Shown: positions 1 through 5,515 of the stretch, piece by piece
Layout of the letters: each line of letters begins with the position of its first letter
Position numbering within the stretch: position 1 is the first letter of the stretch
Assembly (NCBI GenBank): GCA_947176285.1
Contig: CAMWQF010000148.1
Coordinates: 1-7,005 of the forward strand
DNA length: 7,005 nt
Direction: 5' to 3'
Source: an uncultured Porphyromonadaceae bacterium
GTDB lineage: Bacteria; Bacteroidota; Bacteroidia; Bacteroidales; Muribaculaceae
The notes under the pieces: generated by a model
Database searches by the model: none
What the model saw: only the letters and a program-made list of their open reading frames with translations
Told to the model about the DNA's origin: nothing
Translations under genes and position numbers: made by a program

Positions 1-72
1 ATTAAACGATTAAACCATTAAACGATTAAACCATTAAACGATTAAACCATTAAACGATTAAACCATTAAACT
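1..72. repeat. Tandem repeat of 8-bp units (16-bp higher-order period)
   Basis: Nine consecutive 8-base units follow attaaacN. The last base alternates strictly g, c, g, c for eight units, so the true period is 16 bases (attaaacgattaaacc, four perfect copies). A final unit ends in t. The array starts at or before the window edge, so its full length is unknown. It ends 7 bases (aaaaaca) before the ATG of the ComF-family gene and so forms that gene's immediate leader. There are no spacers of the CRISPR type. Its function is unknown. Similar but non-identical arrays occur before two other genes in this window. Confidence 0.95.
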
Positions 73-79
73 AAAAACA

Positions 80-760
80 ATGCTCCAAGAAATAGCCGAT
101 TTTTTCTTGCCCCGCACTTGCCATCTTTGTGGATGTCACCTCCGGGATTCAGAGGCCACTTTCTGTGTGCGCTGCGTTGAATCGCTTCCACGTTCACGCT
201 ATCATCTCATGCCGATGAATCCCATGGATCGCCGCTTTGCCGGTATTGTGCCGTTTGAGCGTGCTACAGGCTATTTCATTTATTCCCGTAACTCTGCACT
301 TGCCTCTGCCATCCACGATATGAAATATCGCAAATTCCCCTCTGTGGGTCGGCGTCTCGGAGAAATTGTGGGGGAAGAACTCCTTATGGTGGGCTTTTTT
401 GAAGGCGTCGACTGTATTTTGGGAGTGCCAATGCATTGGTGGAAGAAAGCCAAGCGAGGGTATAACCAGGTAGATTATATTGCCGGAGGAATAAGCGAAT
501 CTACTCATCTCCCTGTAATAGATGCAATAGAGGCGATAAAGTCTCATAAGACGCAGACATCCATGACTCTTGAGCAGCGTCAGGCCAACCTCTCCGGGTC
601 TTTCCGAATAAAAAATCCCGATGCGTTAAGTGGTAAAGGGATAGTCCTTGTAGATGATGTCTGCACCACCGGAGCCACACTCCGCACGCTTGCTGAGTTG
701 ATATCGCGAGAAGTGCCCGACTCTCGCCTCTATCTGCTCTCTCTTTGCGTCACCGTCTGA
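80..760 (+). CDS. comF: ComF family phosphoribosyltransferase-like protein
   Basis: This is a 226-residue cytoplasmic protein of the ComF/GntX family, a type I phosphoribosyltransferase fold behind an N-terminal zinc finger. Visible parts are two Cys pairs at C14/C17 and C29/C32 (zinc-finger pattern), the family motif RGYNQ at 126-130, the segment TQTSMTLEQRQANLSGSF around 158-175 (family pattern Q-T..-R..N-.G.F), and the PRPP-binding loop VLVDDVCTTGATL at 189-201. Length and order are normal for the family. In naturally competent bacteria ComF proteins help single-stranded DNA uptake or processing. In Bacteroidales the role is untested, and a salvage or DNA-processing function is only inference. 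The start ATG sits 7 bases after a tandem repeat with no Shine-Dalgarno sequence, and MLQEIADFFLPRTCHLCG is a typical family N-terminus. No other competence gene lies nearby. The next gene, pyrE, has its own promoter. The symbol reflects family membership, not proven orthology. Confidence 0.93.
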   Translation: MLQEIADFFLPRTCHLCGCHLRDSEATFCVRCVESLPRSRYHLMPMNPMDRRFAGIVPFERATGYFIYSRNSALASAIHDMKYRKFPSVGRRLGEIVGEELLMVGFFEGVDCILGVPMHWWKKAKRGYNQVDYIAGGISESTHLPVIDAIEAIKSHKTQTSMTLEQRQANLSGSFRIKNPDALSGKGIVLVDDVCTTGATLRTLAELISREVPDSRLYLLSLCVTV

Positions 761-788
761 AAAAAATTTGAGAAAAATGTTAAAATAA

Positions 789-821
789 TTTGCATAATTC
801 TCCATATTGTCGTAAATTTGC
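789..821 (+). promoter_or_regulatory. Predicted Bacteroidetes-type promoter of pyrE
   Basis: TTTG at 789-792 is followed after 20 bases by TAAATTTG at 813-820. This fits the Bacteroidetes primary sigma consensus (TTTG near -33 and TAnnTTTG near -7, about 19-21 bases apart). Transcription would begin near 827, giving a leader of roughly 55 bases before the pyrE ATG at 882. The leader ends in A/T-rich sequence (aaatcttaaatt) rather than a Shine-Dalgarno motif, as usual in this phylum. The promoter lies in the 121-base gap after the comF-like gene, which holds no other gene and no clear terminator. Confidence 0.75.
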
Positions 822-881
822 GTTATAATTGGGAGGATATGTTGATTTGGCATGTCCCTTTCTCCTCTAAAATCTTAAATT

Positions 882-1532
882 ATGAATACTCCAGACAAAA
901 TGCTTGCAGAGAAACTTCTGCAAATCAGTGCAATAAAACTTCAGCCATCGATTCCATTCGTATGGAGTTCAGGCTGGAACTCTCCAATTTATAACGATAA
1001 TAGGAAGGCCTTGTCTTATCCCGATGTACGCAATTTCATCAAGATAGAGATGGCAAGGCTTATAATGGAAAACTACCCTGAAGTCGATGCCATTGCTTCC
1101 GTAGCCAACGGGGCGATAGCGTTTGGCCTCTTGGCTGCAGATGCTATGGGGCTTCCATTTGCATATGTCAGAGACACTCCTAAGGATCATGGTCTTGAAA
1201 ACACTATCGAGGGGAACCTTAAACCCGGATGGAAAGTGGTTGTGATTGAAGACCTTATTTCCACCGGTGGCAACTCCCTTCGTGCTGTCGAGGCTGTCAA
1301 CAATGCAGGTTGCGAGGTGATTGGCATGGCAGCGTTATTCAACTATGAATTCCCTATAGCCTTGAAGCGTTTCCGTGAAGCCAATATCAACGCCGTAGCG
1401 CTTTGCACCTACACTGCTATGCTTGAAGTGGCTGAAAAAATCCAGTTTATTAGCAACGAGGAAGCCGAGACACTCAGAGAATGGAGAAAGAACCCCGGCT
1501 CATGGGTGCCGAATCTCCCCGATGCCTTTTGA
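882..1532 (+). CDS. pyrE: Orotate phosphoribosyltransferase
   Basis: PyrE converts orotate and PRPP to orotidine 5'-monophosphate and pyrophosphate, the fifth step of de novo pyrimidine synthesis, in the cytoplasm. The 216-residue protein has the expected elements: the orotate/PRPP region FVWSSGWNSPIYNDNR at 26-41, the flexible catalytic loop YVRDTPKDHGLENTIEG at 95-111 with R97, K101 and H103, and the type I PRTase PRPP loop VVVIEDLISTGGNSL at 119-133. The residue after R97 is Asp, whereas in enterobacterial PyrE this place is usually Lys. I believe this loop variant is usual in Bacteroidales and do not read it as loss of activity. The length is normal. The start is supported by good family agreement from the first residues (KLLQISAIKLQP) and by the upstream promoter. 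No frameshift is visible. The downstream SRPBCC gene follows after 81 bases that contain a tandem repeat. Confidence 0.97.
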   Translation: MNTPDKMLAEKLLQISAIKLQPSIPFVWSSGWNSPIYNDNRKALSYPDVRNFIKIEMARLIMENYPEVDAIASVANGAIAFGLLAADAMGLPFAYVRDTPKDHGLENTIEGNLKPGWKVVVIEDLISTGGNSLRAVEAVNNAGCEVIGMAALFNYEFPIALKRFREANINAVALCTYTAMLEVAEKIQFISNEEAETLREWRKNPGSWVPNLPDAF

Positions 1533-1552
1533 CTACGCCCCTTACTCTCCAA

Positions 1553-1606
1553 CCCCCTAAACAATTAAACCCTAAACCCTTAAACCCTAAACCCCTAAAC
1601 CAAAAA
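1553..1606. repeat. Degenerate telomere-like tandem repeat, about 15-bp period
   Basis: Alternating 7- and 8-base units of the type ccctaaa / cccttaaa / cccctaaa make an approximate 15-base period (for example cttaaaccctaaac in the middle). The copies are imperfect: the left unit has caattaaa and the right end decays to ccaaaaa. The array fills most of the 81-base gap between the pyrE stop and the SRPBCC start and ends 7 bases before that ATG. It resembles the 1-72 array in its taaacc core but is richer in C. The likeness to eukaryotic CCCTAAA telomeres is coincidental in this context. Its function is unknown. Confidence 0.88.
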
Positions 1607-1613
1607 CACCCCC

Positions 1614-2048
1614 ATGGCAACATATAAAAGTGACGAAATCCCTTTGAAGGCTTCTGCTGAAAGCGTATTTAGCCGTCTCAGTAATTTTGAATCCCTTAAA
1701 GATCTCCTTGCTCAAGTGCCGGCTGATCAGATTCCAGCCGACAAGAAGGAAATGTTTGACAGCATAAAGTTGACCAACGACAGCATAGAACTTCCCGGCG
1801 GACCGGTAGGGTCAATTCGTCTTAAGGTAGTGGAGCGTACCGCTCCTTCACGCATCACACTCAAGGGAGAAGGTACTCCTGTCCCCTTGCAGCTCCAGCT
1901 TGACATTCATCCCGTAGATGATTCATCTTGCAGGGCTCAGGCTAAAGTAGATCTTGAGATTCCAGCCATGTTGCGCCCCATGATTTCCGGTCCGATGCAG
2001 AAAATGACCGACCAGTTTGGAAGCGTACTTCGTTCAATTCCCTTTTAA
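1614..2048 (+). CDS. SRPBCC-fold (START/polyketide cyclase-like) family protein
   Basis: This 144-residue soluble protein has no signal peptide or membrane segment. Its layout fits the SRPBCC helix-grip fold: an N-terminal strand (residues 2-11), a helix with the typical A.SVFSRLSNFESLKDLL pattern (13-32), a run of beta strands including IELPGGPVGSIRLKVVER (58-75), ITLKGEG (81-87), PLQLQLDIHPV (91-101) and CRAQAKVDLEIP (106-117), and a C-terminal amphipathic helix (118-142) that would close the hydrophobic cavity. Family members bind lipids or other hydrophobic ligands or are enzymes, and no ligand can be named from sequence. The ATG directly follows a C-rich repeat with no Shine-Dalgarno. 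The next gene starts 10 bases after the stop, or 37 if its GTG start is used, so co-transcription is likely. Fold assignment is from pattern, function unknown. Confidence 0.88.
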   Translation: MATYKSDEIPLKASAESVFSRLSNFESLKDLLAQVPADQIPADKKEMFDSIKLTNDSIELPGGPVGSIRLKVVERTAPSRITLKGEGTPVPLQLQLDIHPVDDSSCRAQAKVDLEIPAMLRPMISGPMQKMTDQFGSVLRSIPF

Positions 2049-2057
2049 TTAGGTCGC

Positions 2058-2079
2058 AATGCATAATTCATTATGCATT
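2058..2079. repeat. Near-perfect inverted repeat over the lipoprotein start region
   Basis: Two 10-base arms (aatgcataat and attatgcatt) are exact reverse complements separated by tc. The first arm contains the upstream candidate ATG (2059) of the lipoprotein gene. The RNA could form a hairpin with a 2-base or slightly larger loop, or the DNA could be a binding site for a dimeric regulator. The stem is A/T-rich and has no trailing T-run, so it does not look like an intrinsic terminator. It may instead be another intergenic palindromic element if translation actually begins at GTG 2086. Confidence 0.85.
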
Positions 2080-2604
2080 AATAAAGTGAAGGGTTGTGTC
2101 TCCCTGTTGCTGATAGCATTGCTGTCGGCTTTTGTTGCATGCAATCAGGTCGACGACGACCGCATTCCCTCTCTTCCGGTCTATATAAACCTCTCCGGAG
2201 CCGGAATGTGGAACACTTATGGTGTGTCCGGGGTAGGTATCAGCAGAAACTTCATCAATTTTGATGGAGTTGTAAGCCCCACCGGGTTTCCATTCACCGC
2301 CAACACCTATCTTGGTTTTGGCGGTGTATTGCTTATTGGAGGAGTCGACCCATTCACGTCAGAACCCAACGTGCCGCTTGCCTACGACTTGGCATGCCCC
2401 GTCGAATGCAAAGCCAACGTAAGGGTCTATATTGACATGGATAATCTTGAAGCCGTCTGCCCAGAATGTGGTTCTCACTACGATGTGGTGATCGCGGGTG
2501 GGAGTCCGGTTGCAGGTCCGGCACTGACCGGAAAATATAAATATGGACTCCGCCGCTACACTTGCGAACCATACTTTCAAGGCGGCTATATCATCCACAA
2601 TTAA
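2059..2604 (+). CDS. Putative surface lipoprotein with Rieske-like domain carrying four cysteines
   Basis: The 181-residue product has a hydrophobic signal (VSLLLIALLSAFVA, 14-27) ending at lipobox Cys 28. The lipobox is slightly off consensus (Phe at -3). After the Cys comes NQVDDD, resembling the acidic export signal that sends Bacteroidetes lipoproteins to the cell surface. The mature part ends in a Rieske-like block: YDLACPVEC (C113, C117), a 16-residue interval, then VCPECGSHYDV (C134, C137) and GGSPVAGPA at 147-155, followed by LRRY. True Rieske proteins use CxH and CxxH for a [2Fe-2S] cluster; here Cys occupies the second His place and the first pair is CxxxC, so a rubredoxin-like iron or zinc site is as likely. 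No enzyme function can be given. ATG 2059 is taken as the start, but GTG 2086 would give a more typical short signal (KGCVSLLLIALLSAFVAC) and leave the inverted repeat untranslated. The LysE fusion begins 17 bases after the stop. Confidence 0.82.
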   Translation: MHNSLCINKVKGCVSLLLIALLSAFVACNQVDDDRIPSLPVYINLSGAGMWNTYGVSGVGISRNFINFDGVVSPTGFPFTANTYLGFGGVLLIGGVDPFTSEPNVPLAYDLACPVECKANVRVYIDMDNLEAVCPECGSHYDVVIAGGSPVAGPALTGKYKYGLRRYTCEPYFQGGYIIHN

Positions 2605-2621
2605 AATTTAGAATAAAATTA

Positions 2622-4115
2622 ATGGAAGAGTTGCTTTATATGATTTTGCGAGGACTTGTGATCGGTGTCGTGGTTTCGGCTCCCATGGGTCCGGTAGGCA
2701 TATATTGCATCCAGCGCACACTCGACAAGGGACGATGGTCGGGTTTCTATACCGGAGTTGGAGCTGCTATCTCCGACCTTATATATTGTCTTCTCACAGG
2801 ATTTGGCATGTCGTTTATTGAAGAATTCATCGGTCGTCATCGCTCGCCAATACAGTTTATGGGCTCACTAGTCCTCGTATTTTTCGGTATATGGCTTGTC
2901 AGGAAAAAACCGGATGGTTCTATAGCGTTAGATCCCGATCATGGAGCTCCGTCACGAGAAGGGGATATCCTCAAGGGATTTGCCCTCACGTTCTCCAATC
3001 CGTTGATATTGTTTCTGATAATAGGACTGTTTGCCCAATTCAACTTTGTCATCGAAGGCATCAAGTTCTATCATTATCTGCTTGGGTTCATGGGAATTAT
3101 TGCCGGGGCTCTTGGATGGTGGTGGCTTGTCAGTTACTTTGTAGATAAACTGAGAGGGCATTTCAATCAGCGCACCATGAAACTCATCAATGTTGTAGTG
3201 GGCATAATTATCTTGATATTCGCTGCCTTTGGCATCATTTCTTCATCAGTGTCAATGTTATCAGCCGCTGAAAAAATTCCGTCAAGTCACTTTGACAGTA
3301 TGAGTGCCACATTTCGCGTGGCTGATCTCTCCATGAAAGGATGGCATGCAGATTTCTCGGAAGAAGATGGCAATATATTGAGACTGGAAGTGTCTCCGGT
3401 ATCCAAGGCTGACCCTTTCGGTGATTCTAAAATTGATGCGCTCTCCATAGCAGTCTATGCCCTCCCGTCCGGCGAGGTGTTGTCTCAGACGGTAGTTTCT
3501 GATGGCATAGATCCCTATAAAGGAAAGAATGCATGGCGCGTCACTCGCGTCGGTGATCTCTGGAGCGTTTTTGCCGGCAATCGCGAGTATAGGCATATGC
3601 TCACATTCAATTCTCCTATTGCCAAGAGTCCTGAAATTGAAATTATGCCCATCGGGAGGGGTGATATTTCAGTGTCGGAATTTGACGTAAGTCAATCTTC
3701 TCCGGAGAAAGACATACTCACAGAAGAAGCAATGCTTTCAAAACTCAATTCTTCCGGAAATGCCGGATTGAAATTGTCAGGGATATATTTTCTTTATGAT
3801 TATGAGCAAGATGATTCATTTGCAGTCATTGGCGGAAGTTATCGTCTAGCAGTTGAGCCGGCAGAAGAAGCCGGTTTTTTTGACCTCTATTATATGGATG
3901 GAGCAAAAGCAAATTCTTCGTTATGGAGGTTCGGGATGAAAAAAGGGAGGATGTGTCCTACCCCTTTTGCAAATATTTTTGATGTAGAGTGGCGTGACTC
4001 AGAAGGAGCCTGGATGCTCAACGACGTGCAGGCAGAATATGATCCGTTGCTGCATACCCTGACAGTCAAATTCCCTTATCAAAACACATCAATGCGTTTC
4101 AAGAAAGTGCCGTAG
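2622..4115 (+). CDS. LysE family transporter fused to a C-terminal extracytoplasmic-type domain
   Basis: The first 215 or so residues are a LysE/RhtB-type exporter: VVSAPMGPVGIYCIQRTL at 17-34 is the family's N-terminal signature, GAAISDLIYCLLTGFG at 47-62 and LTFSNPLILFLIIGLF at 122-137 are the next conserved segments, and six membrane helices can be drawn at about 7-30, 41-66, 77-93, 117-142, 150-174 and 187-212. Relatives export amino acids or similar small molecules; the substrate is unknown. Most LysE proteins end near 210 residues, but this one is 497, with a further 275 soluble, strand-rich residues and no second membrane region. Basic residues cluster in loops 1-2, 3-4 and 5-6, which by the positive-inside rule puts the tail outside the cytoplasm. 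I do not recognise the tail domain. The start ATG 2622 is chosen over an in-frame ATG at 2562 because it begins 17 bases after the lipoprotein stop and gives a family-like N-terminus. Confidence 0.87.
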   Translation: MEELLYMILRGLVIGVVVSAPMGPVGIYCIQRTLDKGRWSGFYTGVGAAISDLIYCLLTGFGMSFIEEFIGRHRSPIQFMGSLVLVFFGIWLVRKKPDGSIALDPDHGAPSREGDILKGFALTFSNPLILFLIIGLFAQFNFVIEGIKFYHYLLGFMGIIAGALGWWWLVSYFVDKLRGHFNQRTMKLINVVVGIIILIFAAFGIISSSVSMLSAAEKIPSSHFDSMSATFRVADLSMKGWHADFSEEDGNILRLEVSPVSKADPFGDSKIDALSIAVYALPSGEVLSQTVVSDGIDPYKGKNAWRVTRVGDLWSVFAGNREYRHMLTFNSPIAKSPEIEIMPIGRGDISVSEFDVSQSSPEKDILTEEAMLSKLNSSGNAGLKLSGIYFLYDYEQDDSFAVIGGSYRLAVEPAEEAGFFDLYYMDGAKANSSLWRFGMKKGRMCPTPFANIFDVEWRDSEGAWMLNDVQAEYDPLLHTLTVKFPYQNTSMRFKKVP

Positions 4116-4119
4116 TGCT

Positions 4120-5427
4120 TCACCAACTGCCGGATGCACCACCTCCACCGGTGCTTCCGCCCCCAAAGCCCCCTCCGAAGCCTCCTCCAAATCCGCCGCC
4201 GAAACCTCCGCCACCGCGTCTGCGTGTCGCTGCCCCAAGAGCCGCCGCAGCAGCTATAGCCGCAGCCATATCTTTCTTTGGAATCCGAAACCCGTTGTGA
4301 TCTTCGTTGCCGCAGTATTCGCATTTATAGTTTGATTCTCCGAATCCTTCGCTGTGATATGTAGGTTGGCGTAAAGTCCTGTTCCCTACGAAATGATATG
4401 CCCTGGTGCCGCAATGCGGACATTTCGTATATCGCGAATTGTTTGCCGGATATGGTGTCACCTCCGTATTTCCACACTTCTCGCATTTATGCACATCATA
4501 ATGCACCGACCCGATTTTTTCTTCAAATTGCTGGCTTGGGGTCAGAGATGCCAAGGCTTCATTTCCTTTGATGAAACGCATCTTCCCTCCGCAATTGTCG
4601 CATTTGTGCGCCCCGTATCTGGCTTTGCGATAATGATACAGTGCCAGAAGATAGAAGGGGAGTGCAGTAAGCAGCGTGCCTATAGAAAGGAATCCAAGCA
4701 AATTCAAGCTCGACCTCCACTCGGTGGCTTTAGCCGGCTCCGACCTCATCCGTCTTGCCTTTTTGAGATGTGAAATATAGCTTGCGCCGGCTATCAGCCA
4801 TAAAATGAATGCCACTATCCCTAAAAATCCCATGATAGTCTCTTTGCTTACCGGAGCCTCGTCGATACCTGAATGATTGTCTGAAAGTTCCGACCGCAAT
4901 TCATCGGCATAAACCGGATCGGTCATTATCTTTGATATCATGGCGGTCGCTTCATCCACAGCGCAATCAAGGCAATCATTGCGCATGTTTGGAATCACAC
5001 TTTCTCGAATGATCCTTCCGCATACAATATCTGGAAGCACACCCTCAGCCCCATATCCTGTCTGAATCCTAACCTGTCTGCTATCTGGAGAAATAAGAAG
5101 AAGCACGCCATTATCCTTATCTTTCTTTCCCAATCCCCATTTAGTAAACACCTTTTCAGAAAAATCCTCAATGGTATAGTCCCCGATAGAAGGCACCACT
5201 GCTACAGCCACTTCGGCTGATGTTGAATCTCGAAGAGCCTGCAGGCGATGATTGACAGAGGCACGAGTAGATGAATCCAGTCTCCCCTCGGGATCAGCTA
5301 CATACTCATAGCGGTTTGCCAAATTGGGATTTGTTATCTCGTCTGGAGTATAATCGCGGGCTTGGGCAGTCGCTGCCCATCCCAACAGAAGCAATCCTAT
5401 TATAGAAATCAATATCTTTTCTCTCAT
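4120..5427 (-). CDS. TPM-domain (YgcG/Psb32-type) membrane protein with zinc ribbons and Gly-rich tail
   Basis: The 435-residue product begins with a signal peptide (LISIIGLLLLGWAATAQA, likely cleaved after residue 23). A TPM domain follows at about 40-175, shown by VNHRLQALRDSTSAEVAVAV (58-77), FSEKVFTKWGLG (89-100), DNGVLLLISPDSRQVRIQTG (105-124) and GAEGVLPD (126-133). Hydrophobic stretches lie at 198-218 and 242-265, then four CxxC pairs (C276/C279, C315/C318, C336/C339, C369/C372) that would make two zinc-ribbon units. An Ala-rich helix (388-400) and a tail of repeated FGGG ending GGGGASGSW close the protein; this ending is common in TPM membrane proteins. TPM domains occur in envelope and photosystem-repair proteins and the exact bacterial role is unsettled. 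Topology of the ribbons is ambiguous since both segments after the helices are basic. The gene follows dgt by 88 bases with a tandem repeat between, and may be co-transcribed with it. Confidence 0.92.
   Translation of the reverse strand: MREKILISIIGLLLLGWAATAQARDYTPDEITNPNLANRYEYVADPEGRLDSSTRASVNHRLQALRDSTSAEVAVAVVPSIGDYTIEDFSEKVFTKWGLGKKDKDNGVLLLISPDSRQVRIQTGYGAEGVLPDIVCGRIIRESVIPNMRNDCLDCAVDEATAMISKIMTDPVYADELRSELSDNHSGIDEAPVSKETIMGFLGIVAFILWLIAGASYISHLKKARRMRSEPAKATEWRSSLNLLGFLSIGTLLTALPFYLLALYHYRKARYGAHKCDNCGGKMRFIKGNEALASLTPSQQFEEKIGSVHYDVHKCEKCGNTEVTPYPANNSRYTKCPHCGTRAYHFVGNRTLRQPTYHSEGFGESNYKCEYCGNEDHNGFRIPKKDMAAAIAAAAALGAATRRRGGGGFGGGFGGGFGGGFGGGSTGGGGASGSW
4156..4215 (-). repeat. Intragenic 12-bp repeats encoding the Gly-rich (FGGG) tail
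   Basis: Within the 3' end of the TPM gene, residues 405-424 consist of GGGG followed by four FGGG units, coded by imperfect 12-base repeats rich in GGN codons. On the plus strand the same stretch reads as C-rich, which produces a spurious Pro-rich open frame. Synonymous differences among the units suggest an old or selected repeat rather than recent slippage. Confidence 0.85.
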
Positions 5428-5458
5428 CCTGATATCTTCTTAATTCTTTATATTTGGC

Positions 5459-5512
5459 TAATTAGTCCTATTAGTCCAATTAGTCTTATTAACCTTATTG
5501 GTCCGGTTGGTC
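5459..5512. repeat. Degenerate 9-bp tandem repeat between dgt and the TPM gene
   Basis: Six 9-base units occur in a row: taattagtc, ctattagtc, caattagtc, ttattaacc, ttattggtc, cggttggtc. The pattern NNattagtc is kept best in the first three and decays towards the dgt side. The array fills most of the 88-base gap, beginning 3 bases after the dgt stop codon (reading on the minus strand) and ending 31 bases before the TPM ATG. No promoter matching the Bacteroidetes consensus was seen in the gap. Its function is unknown. Confidence 0.88.
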
Positions 5513-5515
5513 ATT

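Noticed and set aside
1..72. CRISPR-like array
   Set aside because: Units are 8 or 16 bases with no unique spacers between them, and no cas gene is near; this is a simple tandem repeat.
194..547. Minus-strand open frame inside the comF-like gene
   Set aside because: It lies opposite a well-recognised coding region, has no family features and no promoter; an antisense shadow.
831..869. Hairpin or attenuator in the pyrE leader
   Set aside because: gggaggatatg and catgtccc can pair only with bulges, there is no competing structure or leader peptide, and the signal is too weak to call.
1553..1606. Telomere or linear replicon end
   Set aside because: Copies are few and imperfect, and genes continue on both sides with core chromosomal functions.
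2562..2621. Upstream in-frame ATG as the start of the LysE fusion
   Set aside because: It would overlap the end of the lipoprotein gene by 43 bases and add a basic, non-family stretch before the conserved N-terminus.
4115..4300. Small plus-strand Pro-rich protein
   Set aside because: It is the complement of the Gly-rich end of the TPM gene, starts inside the LysE stop region and has only low-complexity content.
4393..4773. Plus-strand open frame of 126 residues inside the TPM gene
   Set aside because: The opposite strand encodes a clear TPM protein with zinc-ribbon motifs; the plus-strand product shows no recognisable domain.
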